From: Burkholderiales bacterium
GTDB taxonomy: Bacteria > Pseudomonadota > Gammaproteobacteria > Burkholderiales > Burkholderiaceae_C
Direction: 5' to 3'
NCBI GenBank assembly: GCA_016223165.1
Contig: JACRPO010000009.1
Coordinates: 992,001-1,056,000, forward strand
Length of the DNA: 64,000 bases
In this document: positions 8,824 through 17,380 of the stretch, piece by piece
How the letters are laid out: each line of letters opens with the position of its first letter
Numbering within the stretch: the stretch's first letter is position 1
Notes under the pieces: model-generated
Seen by the model: only the letters and a program-made list of their open reading frames with translations
Databases searched by the model: none
What the model was told of the DNA's origin: nothing
Program-made: the position numbers and the translations under genes

Positions 8824-10094
8824 TGGCCACGCCGCTGGCCGAACGAGGCACCGCTGCCGCCACGGCGCCGCGCGGGCGTAGCGTCGGCGAGCCGGCCTGG
8901 CCGGTGACCGCCTGCACGCTCGTCACCGCGCTCGGCCGCGGCCGCGACGCCACGTTCGGGGCGCTGCGCAGCGGCCGCAGCGGCCTCGTGCGCCGCCGCT
9001 TCGAGAGCGCCGAAGTCGACACCTGGCTCGGCGTCGTCGACGAGGTCGACGAGGTCCGCCTGCCGCCTTCGCTCGCCGCCTTCGAATGCCGCAACAACCG
9101 CCTCGCGCAACTGGCGCTGGGCACCGACGGCTTCGCCGACGCCGCGCGGGCCGCCGCCGCCCGATATGGCGCGCACCGCGTCGGCGTCTTCCTCGGCACC
9201 AGCACCGCGGGCATCCTGGCCACCGAAATCGCCTACCGCGAGCGCGACCCCGCCACCGGTGCCCTGCCGGCCTGGCTCGACTACGCGCACACGCACAACA
9301 CGTACTCGGTGGCGCGCTTCGTGCGCACGGCGCTCGGCCTCAGCGGACCGGCGCAGGTCGTGAGCACGGCCTGCTCGTCGAGTGCCAAGGTCTTCGGCAC
9401 CGCGGCACGCATGCTGCGCTCGGGCATCGTCGATGCGGCGGTCGTCGGTGGCGTCGACACGCTGTGCATGACGACGCTGTACGGCTTTCGCGCCCTCGAG
9501 CTGGTCTCGCCCGAGATCTGCCGGCCCTGGGACGCGCAGCGGCACGGCCTCTCGCTCGGCGAAGGTGCGGCCTTCGCGCTGCTCGAGCGTGCGCCGCACG
9601 GCGAGGTGCTCGCGCACCTGCTCGCCTGCGGCGAGAGCGGTGACGGCCACCACATGAGCGCGCCGCACCCCGAGGGCGCCGGCGCCGCCGCCGCGATGCG
9701 CGAGGCGCTCGCCGCCGCCGCGCTGGCGCCGGGCGACATCGACTACTTGAACCTGCACGGCACCGCCACGCCGGGCAACGACGCCGCCGAAGACCGCGCC
9801 GTGATGAGCATCTTCGGCGCCGCGGCAACAACGCTCGCCTGCAGCAGCACCAAGGGGTACACCGGCCACACGCTGGGGGCGGCGGGCGGCGTCGAGGCGG
9901 CCATCTGCCTGCTCGCGCTGCAGCACGGCTGGCTGCCGCCGACGCTCAACCTGCGCCAGCCGGATGCAGCGCTGCAGCTGCCGGTGCTGCGCGAGCCCCG
10001 CCACGCGCAACCACGCATCGTGGCCAGCAACTCCTTCGGCTTCGGCGGCAGCAATGCCTGCCTGCTCTTCGCTGCCACAGGGGTGGCGGCATGA
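8823..10094 (+). CDS. Beta-ketoacyl-ACP synthase (KS-alpha) of the type II polyene PKS
   Basis: The protein has 423 residues and a complete thiolase-fold catalytic triad: Cys184 in STACSSS, His312 in NLHGTATPGND and His349 in KGYTGHT, plus the C-terminal NSFGFGGSNA loop. It should catalyse the decarboxylative condensations that extend the polyene on an ACP. The next gene, a shorter relative without the triad, is the expected chain-length-factor partner (ApeO-ApeC type). Translation is coupled at both ends (TGATG upstream, ATGA downstream). Confidence 0.9.
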   Translation: MATPLAERGTAAATAPRGRSVGEPAWPVTACTLVTALGRGRDATFGALRSGRSGLVRRRFESAEVDTWLGVVDEVDEVRLPPSLAAFECRNNRLAQLALGTDGFADAARAAAARYGAHRVGVFLGTSTAGILATEIAYRERDPATGALPAWLDYAHTHNTYSVARFVRTALGLSGPAQVVSTACSSSAKVFGTAARMLRSGIVDAAVVGGVDTLCMTTLYGFRALELVSPEICRPWDAQRHGLSLGEGAAFALLERAPHGEVLAHLLACGESGDGHHMSAPHPEGAGAAAAMREALAAAALAPGDIDYLNLHGTATPGNDAAEDRAVMSIFGAAATTLACSSTKGYTGHTLGAAGGVEAAICLLALQHGWLPPTLNLRQPDAALQLPVLREPRHAQPRIVASNSFGFGGSNACLLFAATGVAA

Positions 10095-10924
10095 TCGAGC
10101 TCAGCGTGCGCGGCATCGGCCTGCTCGGGCCGGGCCTGGCCGACTGGACGAGCGGCGCGGCGGTCCTGCGCGCGCCCGCCGGCTGGCGGCGCAGCGCCAC
10201 CGTCGTGCCCGCGCCGAGCCGGCTGCCGGCCAACGAGCGCCGCCGCGCCGGCACGGTGGTGAAGGCGGCACTGGCCGTGGCCGACCAGGCGGTGGCGATG
10301 GCCGACGCCGACCCGGCGCAGCTGGCCACCGTCTTCACCTCCTCCACCGGCGACCCCGCCAACTGCCACGCGTTGTGCGAGGCGCTCGCGGCGCCCGACC
10401 CGGCGGCGCGGCTGGTGTCGCCGACGCGCTTCACGAACTCGGTGCACAACGCGGCGGCCGGCTATTGGCACATCGCGACGCACTCGATGCGCGCCTCCAC
10501 CAGCCTCGCGGTCTACGACGCCAGCTTCGGCGCCGGCCTGCTCGAGGCGGCGGTCTGGTGCCACGTGAAGGGCGAGGAGGTGCTGCTGGTCGCCTGCGAC
10601 GTGCCCTATCCCGAGCCGCTGCACACGCTCAGGCCGATCGCCGACACGATGGCCGTGGCGCTGGTGCTCGCGCCGCTGCGCGCCCACGGCGGGCACCGCG
10701 GTGCCTGCACGCTGCGCCTGCAGACCTTGCCCGAGCCGGCGGCCTCCACCCGCTGCACCGACGCCGCGCTGGAAGTGCTGCGCGGCGAGATTCCGGCGGC
10801 GCGTGCGCTGCCGCTGCTCGTCGGGATCGCGATGGCGCCCCGCCACGCCGCCGCACCGGCCCTGCTGCACCTCGACGTGGCCGAAGGCTGCACGCTGGCG
10901 ATCGAGGTCGCGTGCCCGCCGTGA
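10091..10924 (+). CDS. Chain length factor-like ketosynthase partner
   Basis: The protein has 277 residues, clearly shorter than a full ketosynthase. It keeps parts of the fold (TVFTSSTGDPANCHAL, SPTRFTNSVHNAAAGYW) but has no Cys in the equivalent of the active-site loop (ASTSLAVYDASFGAG) and no second His motif. This matches the short KS-like chain length factor (ApeC type) that forms a heterodimer with the active KS in aryl polyene synthesis. It sits directly after its presumed partner with a 4-bp overlap. Confidence 0.82.
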   Translation: MIELSVRGIGLLGPGLADWTSGAAVLRAPAGWRRSATVVPAPSRLPANERRRAGTVVKAALAVADQAVAMADADPAQLATVFTSSTGDPANCHALCEALAAPDPAARLVSPTRFTNSVHNAAAGYWHIATHSMRASTSLAVYDASFGAGLLEAAVWCHVKGEEVLLVACDVPYPEPLHTLRPIADTMAVALVLAPLRAHGGHRGACTLRLQTLPEPAASTRCTDAALEVLRGEIPAARALPLLVGIAMAPRHAAAPALLHLDVAEGCTLAIEVACPP

Positions 10925-11442
10925 CCGGAGCAGGCACAGTGAACGCGAACACCGCCGGCATGAAGGAACCGGCCACGCTCGACCATGCCGGCATCGCGGC
11001 GCGCGTGCCGCACGCCGGCGCGATGTGCCTGCTCGAGCGGCTCTCGCGCTGGGACAGCGACGAGATCGAGTGCGGCATTGCCAATCATGCCGACCCTGCC
11101 CATCCGCTGCGCGAGCGCGACGGGTCGGCCGACCTCGGCCTGCCCGCGCCCTGCGCCGTCGAGTACGCGGCGCAGGCGATGGCCCTGCACGCGTCGCTCG
11201 CCGCCGCCGGGGGAAAGGCGCCGACGCCCGGCTTCCTCGCCAGCGCGCGCGACGTGCAGCTGCACGTGCAGCGCCTCGACACCGCCGCCGGGCCGCTCTC
11301 GGTGCTCGCGCGCCGGCTCGCCGGCGACGAGCGCCAGGCGATGTACCGCTTCGTGCTGCGCGACGCGGCGGGCCGCGCGCTCGTCGAGGGGCGCGCCACG
11401 GTGGTGTTGAACAGTCCGCTGCCGATGCCGGTGTCGACGTGA
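10921..11442 (+). CDS. ApeP-type 3-hydroxyacyl-ACP dehydratase (hotdog fold)
   Basis: The product has about 173 residues from the GTG at 10921, which overlaps the upstream stop (GTGA). Alternative in-frame starts are GTG 10939, with a GGAG about 10 bp upstream, and ATG 10960. The motif ARVPHAGAMCLLER carries the hotdog catalytic-type His. In studied aryl polyene systems two small hotdog proteins (ApeI and ApeP) work together as the dehydratase. Here the ApeI-like domain is fused to the ligase and this gene would be the separate partner. It overlaps the ketoreductase gene by 4 bp. Confidence 0.82.
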   Translation: MTGAGTVNANTAGMKEPATLDHAGIAARVPHAGAMCLLERLSRWDSDEIECGIANHADPAHPLRERDGSADLGLPAPCAVEYAAQAMALHASLAAAGGKAPTPGFLASARDVQLHVQRLDTAAGPLSVLARRLAGDERQAMYRFVLRDAAGRALVEGRATVVLNSPLPMPVST

Positions 11443-12296
11443 ATGCACCGACCTCCGGCACGCCCGCAGTGGCCGGCGCTCCAGCCGCACCGGCTGCCCC
11501 CGCCGCCCCTGCCGCTTCTGCCGTACTCGGCGTTTCGACGCCGCCGCGGCCCCTCGCCGGCCGCCGCGCCCTCGTCACCGGTGCCAGCGGCGCCATCGGC
11601 AGCGCCATCGCGCGCCGCCTGGCCGCCGACGGCGCGCGCGTGCTGCTGCACGGCCACTCGCGGCCCGAGGCGCTGCAGGCGCTGGCCGCGGACATCGGCC
11701 GTGCCGGCGGCGAGGCCGAGCCGGTGCTCTTCGACCTCGGCGACGACGCCGCCGTGGCGGCCGCCTGCGAACGCATGCTCGCCGCGGGGCCGGTGCAGAT
11801 CGTCGTCAACAACGCCGGCATCCACGACGACGCCGTCTTCCCGGGCATGCGCGCGGCGCAGTGGTACGGCGTCATCGACGTGTCGCTGCACGGCTTCTTC
11901 CGCGTCACGCAGCCGCTGACGCTGCCGATGCTGCGCACGCGCTGGGGCCGCATCATCAACATCAGCTCGGTGGCGGCGCTGGCCGGCAACCGCGGCCAGG
12001 TCAACTACGCGGCGGCCAAGGGGGCGCTGAACAGCGCGACGAAGGCGCTGGCCATCGAACTGGCCAGCCGCGGCGTGACGGTGAACGCCATCGCGCCGGG
12101 CATCATCGAGTCGCCGATGGCCACCGCGGCCGCCGGGCGAGGTGGCCCCTTCCATGCCGACACCATCCGCAAGCTCGTGCCGGCGCAGCGTGCCGGCACG
12201 CCGGACGAGGTGGCCGCGCTCGCGGGCTTCCTCGCCAGCCCGGCGGCCAGCTACATCACCGGCCAGGTGATCTCGGTCAACGGCGGCCTGTACTGA
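11439..12296 (+). CDS. FabG-type 3-ketoacyl-ACP reductase
   Basis: The protein has 285 residues from a GTG overlapping the upstream stop. It is a classical short-chain dehydrogenase with the NADPH motif VTGASGAIGSA, NNAG, the catalytic Ser in INISSV, YxxxK in NYAAAKG and the C-terminal GQVISVNGGLY. It reduces the beta-keto group in each polyene extension cycle (ApeQ type). A ~35-residue Ala/Pro-rich N-terminal extension before the SDR fold is unusual for FabG. If it is not translated, a start nearer PLAGRRALVTG would be needed, but no ATG is available there. Confidence 0.88.
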   Translation: MNAPTSGTPAVAGAPAAPAAPAAPAASAVLGVSTPPRPLAGRRALVTGASGAIGSAIARRLAADGARVLLHGHSRPEALQALAADIGRAGGEAEPVLFDLGDDAAVAAACERMLAAGPVQIVVNNAGIHDDAVFPGMRAAQWYGVIDVSLHGFFRVTQPLTLPMLRTRWGRIINISSVAALAGNRGQVNYAAAKGALNSATKALAIELASRGVTVNAIAPGIIESPMATAAAGRGGPFHADTIRKLVPAQRAGTPDEVAALAGFLASPAASYITGQVISVNGGLY

Positions 12297-12331
12297 GCCG
12301 CCGCTGATGGCGCCACCGACAGCGCACCGAG

Positions 12332-12415
12332 AGCACCACCGATAGCCCGACCGAGAGCCCGACCGAGAGCACCACCGATAGCCCGACCGAGAGCCCGACC
12401 GAGAGCCCGATCGAG
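12332..12415 (+). repeat. Intergenic 7 x 12-nt minisatellite with 36-nt higher-order order
   Basis: The units AGCACCACCGAT (A) and AGCCCGACCGAG (B) follow in the order A-B-B-A-B-B-B', so a 36-nt block is itself duplicated. The array fills most of the 154-bp gap between the ketoreductase and hydrolase genes. I see no clear promoter or terminator in the rest of the gap. Confidence 0.9.
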
Positions 12416-12450
12416 CGCGCAAGCCCGGCTGCCACCCTCCACGCCAAGCC

Positions 12451-13311
12451 ATGGCCCGCGCCACGTTGACCCGCCGCCCCGTGCTCGGCGTGCTGGCGGG
12501 CACGTTGCTCGCCACGGCGCCCGGCGCCTGCACGACCTGGCCGGCGCCGGCGGTGCCGATGCCCGTGCGCCGCATCGCGGCGCGCTGCGCGGCGCGCGAA
12601 CGCTGCGTGCTGTTGCCCGGCGTCGCGAGCCGCGCCGACGACTTCGTGCGCGAGGGCTTCGTGGGCGACCTGCAGCGCGCCGCCCCCGCCTGCGAGCTGC
12701 TGCTGGCCGATGCCCACCTGGGCTATTTCGTCGAGGGCCAGCTGCTGCAGCGGCTGCGCGAGGACGTCGTGCGCCCGCCGGGCGTGAGCGGCGTGAGCGG
12801 CGCGAGCGGCGTGAGCGGCGCGAGCGAAGGGGCGGGGGAGACGCGCGCGCGGCCCTGGCTCGTCGGCATCTCGCTCGGCGGCATGGGCGCGCTCGCCTAT
12901 GCGATGCGGCACGGCAGCGAGATCGCCGGCGTGCTGGCCATCGCCCCCTACCTCGGCCGCCGCGAGTTGCTGCGCGACATCTCGGCGGCCGGCGGTCCGC
13001 TCGCGTGGAGCCGGCAGCCGGCGGCGGCGGGTAGCGCGAGCGCGCCGCCGGCGGCCATCGAGGGCGAGATGTGGCGCTGGCTCGCCCGCCGCGGCAGCGG
13101 CGACGCCGCCGGCCCACCCATCCACCTCGGCTACGGGCGCGGCGACCGCTTTGCCGACGCGCTGCGCGTGCTGCAGTCGCTGCTGCCCGCCGGCCACACC
13201 GATGTCGTCGACGGCGGGCACGACTGGCCTCCGTGGCGGGCGCTGTGGCAGCGCTGGCTGCAGCGCGGCTTGCTCGTCGGCGCGAACGCGGGCTGCGGGA
13301 GCACCGCGTGA
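12451..13311 (+). CDS. Alpha/beta hydrolase (putative secreted esterase/thioesterase)
   Basis: The protein has 286 residues with an N-terminal signal-like segment (about 9-26). The nucleophile elbow GISLGG carries the Ser, YGRGD the likely Asp and GGHDW the likely His. A VSGVSGASGVSGASEG insert, encoded by five 9-nt repeats (12781-12825), sits just before the elbow. It is the last gene of the plus-strand pigment operon and could release or trim the acyl chain; no thioesterase of the usual APE type is present in the window. The function is inferred from fold and location only. Confidence 0.65.
   Translation: MARATLTRRPVLGVLAGTLLATAPGACTTWPAPAVPMPVRRIAARCAARERCVLLPGVASRADDFVREGFVGDLQRAAPACELLLADAHLGYFVEGQLLQRLREDVVRPPGVSGVSGASGVSGASEGAGETRARPWLVGISLGGMGALAYAMRHGSEIAGVLAIAPYLGRRELLRDISAAGGPLAWSRQPAAAGSASAPPAAIEGEMWRWLARRGSGDAAGPPIHLGYGRGDRFADALRVLQSLLPAGHTDVVDGGHDWPPWRALWQRWLQRGLLVGANAGCGSTA
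12781..12825 (+). repeat. 5 x 9-nt tandem repeat in the hydrolase gene
   Basis: Five GGC(G/A)(T/C)GAGC-like units (GGCGTGAGC or GGCGCGAGC) are read in frame as Gly-(Val/Ala)-Ser. Confidence 0.9.
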
Positions 13312-13338
13312 CGGCCGTCGCGCGTCAGGGCCGGAAGG

Positions 13339-14199
13339 TCACGGCTGGAACGGCGGCCGCCGCGTGAGCCGCCGCCACAAGAGCAGCGGCAGGCGCAGCA
13401 CGAACTCGACCATCAGCCGCGCGTGCATCCAGGTCAGCAGCAGGTTGTCGCGGCCGTAGCGGAAGTGCGAGACGCCGCCTTCTTCGGCGCGCAGGTACTT
13501 CACCGGCGCGTCGAGGTTGACCGGCTTCACGCCCCGCCAGGCCAGGCGCACGGCCGCTTCGGTGTCGAAGTCGAAGCGGCGCATCCAGGGCTGGCGGCGC
13601 ATGACATGCGCCAGCGCCGCCACCGGGTAGACCCGAAAGCCGTAGAGCGAATCGCCGATGCCGGCGCCGAGTGTCTCGAGGTTGGTCCAGCCGTTGCTGA
13701 TGCGCCGTCCGCGCACGCGGATGAGCGGCGCGCTGGCGTCGAAGACGGGGCGGCCGAGCACCATCGTCTCGGGCCGGGCCATCGACGCCTGCATGAAGGC
13801 GGGGATCAGGTCGGCCGGGTGCTGGCCGTCGGAGTCCATCGCGAGCACATGCGTGTAGCCCTGCCGCTCGGCCTCTTCGAGGCCGTGCAGCACGGCGGCA
13901 CCCTTGCCGCGGTTCTCGGGCAGCACCCACACCGCCAGACCCGGGTCGGCCTCGGCCAGGCGCTGCAGGCCGGCGCCGGTGCCGTCGGTGCTGCCGTCCA
14001 CCACCACCCACACCGGAGACCATTGCGCACGCGCGGCGGCGACGGTCTCGTAGACCTTCGGCCCGGTGTCGTAGCTCGGGATGAGGACGAGGTGGGTGGC
14101 GCAGCGCGTTGCGGCGCCGGTTGCCGATGGCGCCGCAGGCAGGCCCTGCGTTCGCGGCGACGCGGGCGCGGCCACGGTCCCTTCGTGCGCCGCGATCAC
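13339..14199 (-). CDS. Family 2 glycosyltransferase (polyprenyl-P-mannose synthase-like)
   Basis: The protein has 286 residues from a GTG (14199) overlapping the upstream acyltransferase stop. It has the GT-A pattern of family 2: LVLIPSYDTG, VVVDGSTDGT, LPENRGKGAA and the DxD-like AMDSDGQHP. A C-terminal segment (LLLTWMHARLMVEFVLRLPLLL) is amphipathic or membrane associated. A glycosyltransferase with an acyltransferase is standard in aryl polyene and xanthomonadin loci, where they build the lipid or sugar anchor. It is last in the minus-strand operon and converges on the hydrolase gene with a 27-bp gap. Confidence 0.82.
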   Translation of the reverse strand: MIAAHEGTVAAPASPRTQGLPAAPSATGAATRCATHLVLIPSYDTGPKVYETVAAARAQWSPVWVVVDGSTDGTGAGLQRLAEADPGLAVWVLPENRGKGAAVLHGLEEAERQGYTHVLAMDSDGQHPADLIPAFMQASMARPETMVLGRPVFDASAPLIRVRGRRISNGWTNLETLGAGIGDSLYGFRVYPVAALAHVMRRQPWMRRFDFDTEAAVRLAWRGVKPVNLDAPVKYLRAEEGGVSHFRYGRDNLLLTWMHARLMVEFVLRLPLLLWRRLTRRPPFQP

Positions 14200-15068
14200 C
14201 GGGCGCCCCCGGCCTGCGGCGGCACGATCACACCGGCGGCGAAGTAGGCCTCGATCTCGCGCGTCAGCGCCTCGTGATCGGCACGCGGCTCGAACCGCCG
14301 CCCGAGCCGCACCGAGAACTCGATCGGCAGCGGCGGCAGGCGCCACAGCGGCCAGCCTTTGCCGAGGTAAGGCGAGTGGGTGTCGATGAAGACGGTCTGG
14401 ATCGGCGCCTTGGCATGCTTGGCGATGAGGGCGAAGCCGGGCTGGAAGGTGTTGATCGGCGCGTGCGTCGTGCGCGTGCCCTCGGGGAACATCAGGAGCT
14501 GCCCGCCCTCGCGCAGGTCGGCCACGGCCTGGCGCACCATGCCGTGCGCCGAATCGTTGGGGATGTAGCGCGCCAGCAGGGCGCCGGCGGCGAGGAAGGG
14601 GTTGCGCATCAGGCTCGCCTTCATGACGCAGGCGCTCTTCGGCAGGCGGGCGACGAGCATCATCGCGTCGAGCAGGCTCGGGTGGTTGGCGACGATCACG
14701 AGGCCGGGGACGTCGCGCAGCGCGTCCAGCGCCTCGGCCTCGAGCCGCAGGAGCCCGAACGGCCGCGTGAAGCGCCAGTAGCCGCGGTAGCCGTGGGCGA
14801 TGGTGGCGCGGCCGAGCCGGCGCCCCGTGGCGCGCGGCAACACGGGGTAGAGCACGAACGCGCAGATGTTGACGAGCGACGATGCCAGCGCCAGCGCCAG
14901 CAGCTGCGCCTGCAGCGCGAGCCAGGCGAGCGGTCGCAGCAGCAGCGGCGCCGGCGCCGGCAGCCGCAGGTCGGCAGCGGCGGGGGCGGCGGCCTCGGTC
15001 GTGGTCCGCGGGGTGGCCTGCGCGACGCCCTCCGCGCTGCCTTCGCTGCCGAATCCGCGCGCGCTCAA
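14196..15068 (-). CDS. PlsC-type 1-acylglycerol-3-phosphate O-acyltransferase family protein
   Basis: The protein has about 290 residues. The acyltransferase motifs are clear: NHPSLLDAMM (NHx4D) and FPEGTRT. A hydrophobic N-terminal part (LLALALASSLVNICAFVL) suggests membrane anchoring. The best start is a TTG at 15068 that overlaps the upstream stop (TTGA); there is no ATG or GTG before the conserved region, so the start is tentative. It should acylate a glycerol- or sugar-type acceptor in pigment lipid assembly. Confidence 0.8.
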   Translation of the reverse strand: MSARGFGSEGSAEGVAQATPRTTTEAAAPAAADLRLPAPAPLLLRPLAWLALQAQLLALALASSLVNICAFVLYPVLPRATGRRLGRATIAHGYRGYWRFTRPFGLLRLEAEALDALRDVPGLVIVANHPSLLDAMMLVARLPKSACVMKASLMRNPFLAAGALLARYIPNDSAHGMVRQAVADLREGGQLLMFPEGTRTTHAPINTFQPGFALIAKHAKAPIQTVFIDTHSPYLGKGWPLWRLPPLPIEFSVRLGRRFEPRADHEALTREIEAYFAAGVIVPPQAGGAR

Positions 15069-15997
15069 TCGGGCACCTTGACGAGGACGGACGAGCGCGC
15101 GAACACCCAGGAGACGGCGATGCCCGCGGCCCAGGTCTCGTGGCGCGTCACGAGCGGGCTGGCCACGAACGCGGCGTCGCGCACGCTGTCGGCGCGCACG
15201 AAGGCGCCGACCCACAGCGAGCCGAAGCGCCTCGAGGCCCCCGCCGTCGCCTGCCAGCCGGCGTGGCCGCCGGGGGCGCGGTAGGCGGGGCGGGTGGCGG
15301 TGGCGAACTCGGGCGCCACGTCGTAGGTGTGGCCGTGGAAGCGCCGGTCGCCCCACAGGCCGCCGAGGCGCACGCCGAGGTCCCAGCCGGACTGCACCCA
15401 CTCCGCCGTGACATAGGGCGTGGCCGACCAGCCGACGTGCCGCGACGAGCGCTCGACCGTGAAGGCGCCTCGCACGGGAGCGCGCAGCTCGACCTTCCAG
15501 TCGGGGCCGCGCGCGAAGGTGACGTTGGCGTTGGGGCCGACCTCGAAGGTCGGCTCGAGGTCGGGCATGCCCTGGCGCGCGCGGTTGCCTTCGCTGCGCG
15601 CCGGTGCGCTGCCGGCGACGCTCAGGTCGACCTCGAAGACGCGGCTCTCCACGAGCACGGCGCGTGCGCCTTCGCGGTCGGCGCGCAGGAACTGCCCGCG
15701 GTACACCGCATACGGCACGGGCAGCACCCAGGCGCGCGATTGCTCGGAGCCGCGGTAATGAGGCAACTGCAGAGCCACGGCGCCGGCGCCCAGCTCCCAC
15801 AGCGGCGCCTCGCGCGCGCGCGGCGCCGCGGCCGTCGGCTCCGGCGCGGCGGGCTCCTGCGCCGCCGCGGGGGCCGCCGAGGCGAGTGCGACCAGCGCCC
15901 ACCGCATCGACCTATTCGTCGCCCAGGCCGGTGCGGGCGCGGGCGCGCGCGACCGACCCCGTCCATGCCCGGCCTTGCGCGCGCCGGCGTCCGTCAT
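15065..15997 (-). CDS. MipA/OmpV family outer-membrane protein
   Basis: The protein has 310 residues from the ATG at 15997, which overlaps the upstream stop (ATGA); an internal ATG at 15907 would begin a textbook signal peptide (MRWALVALASAAPAAAQ). The mature region has alternating beta-strand character and family features such as LPVPYAVYRGQFLRADREG and WVQSGWDLGVRLGG. MipA/OmpV proteins are outer-membrane barrels or scaffolds. One inside a pigment gene set suggests a role in placing the polyene in the outer membrane, which is inference. It is not a usual component of described APE clusters. Confidence 0.78.
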   Translation of the reverse strand: MTDAGARKAGHGRGRSRAPAPAPAWATNRSMRWALVALASAAPAAAQEPAAPEPTAAAPRAREAPLWELGAGAVALQLPHYRGSEQSRAWVLPVPYAVYRGQFLRADREGARAVLVESRVFEVDLSVAGSAPARSEGNRARQGMPDLEPTFEVGPNANVTFARGPDWKVELRAPVRGAFTVERSSRHVGWSATPYVTAEWVQSGWDLGVRLGGLWGDRRFHGHTYDVAPEFATATRPAYRAPGGHAGWQATAGASRRFGSLWVGAFVRADSVRDAAFVASPLVTRHETWAAGIAVSWVFARSSVLVKVPD

Positions 15998-17331
15998 CGC
16001 CTTTGCACCAGCACGTTCTCGCCCTTGGTCTCGCCGACGTCGCGGATGCTGACGCGATGCTCGCGCCAGGCCTTCCAGGCACGCGGCAGGATGAGCAGCG
16101 AGGTGAGGTAGTACATGCCCTTGAAGCAGCGCAGGGCGCGCCAGATCGGCGTCTTGCCGAAGATGTCACCGGCGAGAAGGCCGAGCACCGCCTCCTTGCT
16201 GCGCAGCATGTTGCTCGAGTACATGAACAGCCGCCGCATCGCCGGGTTGGTCATGCGCACGATGAACCAGGTGAACTCGCGCGGTCCCTTGCGCATGTGG
16301 GCGTCGAAGCGCCGCCGCTCGGCCGCGGCGGCGGCCGGGCCGGCGTCCAGCGTCGCCTGCACCACCGGCAGCGCGGCGAAGGCACTCGCCATGGCCAGGT
16401 AGACACCGGAGGAGAAGACGGGGTCGACGAAGGCGTAGGCGTCGCCGACCATCAGGTAGCGATCGGCGCTCGAAGAGGCTGCGGCATACGAGTAGTTGCC
16501 GGTGGCGTAGACGCGTCCGTCGACGAGTTCGGCACCGCGCAGCCGCGCCGCCAGCTTCGGCGCCAGCGCCAGCGTGTCGGCGAAGAACTCGGGCAGCGGC
16601 TTCTCGCGCGACTTGAGGTAGTAGGGCCAGCACACCGCACCGACGCTGGTGGTGCCGTCGGCGAGCGGAATGAACCAGAACCAGCCGTGCGCGAACCAGA
16701 AGATCGAGATGTTGCCCTCGAGGCGGCCGCCCAGGCGCTCGGCGTTGCGGAAGTGGCCGAACAGCGCCGCGCTGTTGTGGATCGGGTTGCGGCGCTTGAG
16801 GTCGAACTGGCTGGCCAGCAGCGTGTCGCGGCCCGAGGCATCGACGACGAAGCGGGCGCGCAGCTTCGACGCCTGCTCGCCGTGCATGCAGTGCGCCCAG
16901 GCGCCGTCGGCATCGAACTCGACGCGCGTGACGCGCCAGCCTTCGCTCGCCTGCACGCCCACCTCGCCGGCGCGGCGGAACAGGATCTGGTCGAACTCGG
17001 AACGGCGCACCTGCCAGGCCATCGAGAGCCCGGGGTTGTGGTCCCAGACATCGGCGAAGTCGAAGAAGGCGTGGTGCTCGTGCTGCGGCGACACGAACTC
17101 GATGCCGAACTTGCGCATGCCGATGCGCTCGATCTGCTCGCGCACGCCGAGTTCCTCGAGCAGGCGGACATTGGCCGGCAGCAGCGACTCGCCGATATGG
17201 AAGCGCGGATGCGCGTCCTTCTCGAGCAGGCGCACCACGCGCCCCTGCATGGCCAGCAGCGTGGCGATGGTGCTGCCGGCCGGGCCGCCGCCGATGACCA
17301 GCACGTCGCAATCGAAGGGGGCGGCAGACAT
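15994..17331 (-). CDS. Flavin-dependent halogenase-like FAD oxidoreductase
   Basis: The protein has 445 residues. The FAD-binding GGGPAG is at 14-19, and HIGESLLP follows at 45-52. A Lys (Lys74, RKFG) occupies the place of the catalytic lysine of phenol/pyrrole flavin halogenases, and WFWFIP at 217-222 matches the halogenase WxWxIP signature exactly. FAD-binding GDAYAFVDPVFSSG follows near 300. It therefore looks like a halogenase acting on a phenolic or carrier-bound substrate, not a simple monooxygenase. Xanthomonadins are brominated aryl polyenes made in comparable loci. It needs a flavin reductase, not seen in the window. Activity and halide are unproven. Confidence 0.8.
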   Translation of the reverse strand: MSAAPFDCDVLVIGGGPAGSTIATLLAMQGRVVRLLEKDAHPRFHIGESLLPANVRLLEELGVREQIERIGMRKFGIEFVSPQHEHHAFFDFADVWDHNPGLSMAWQVRRSEFDQILFRRAGEVGVQASEGWRVTRVEFDADGAWAHCMHGEQASKLRARFVVDASGRDTLLASQFDLKRRNPIHNSAALFGHFRNAERLGGRLEGNISIFWFAHGWFWFIPLADGTTSVGAVCWPYYLKSREKPLPEFFADTLALAPKLAARLRGAELVDGRVYATGNYSYAAASSSADRYLMVGDAYAFVDPVFSSGVYLAMASAFAALPVVQATLDAGPAAAAAERRRFDAHMRKGPREFTWFIVRMTNPAMRRLFMYSSNMLRSKEAVLGLLAGDIFGKTPIWRALRCFKGMYYLTSLLILPRAWKAWREHRVSIRDVGETKGENVLVQRR

Positions 17332-17380
17332 CTCGGTGGAACAGGCGGGATCGACAGGGCGCCGCGGCAGCGGCGCCGCT

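Noticed and set aside
12332..12415. CRISPR-like array
   Set aside because: The units are 12-nt tandem repeats with no unique spacers, and no cas genes are near.
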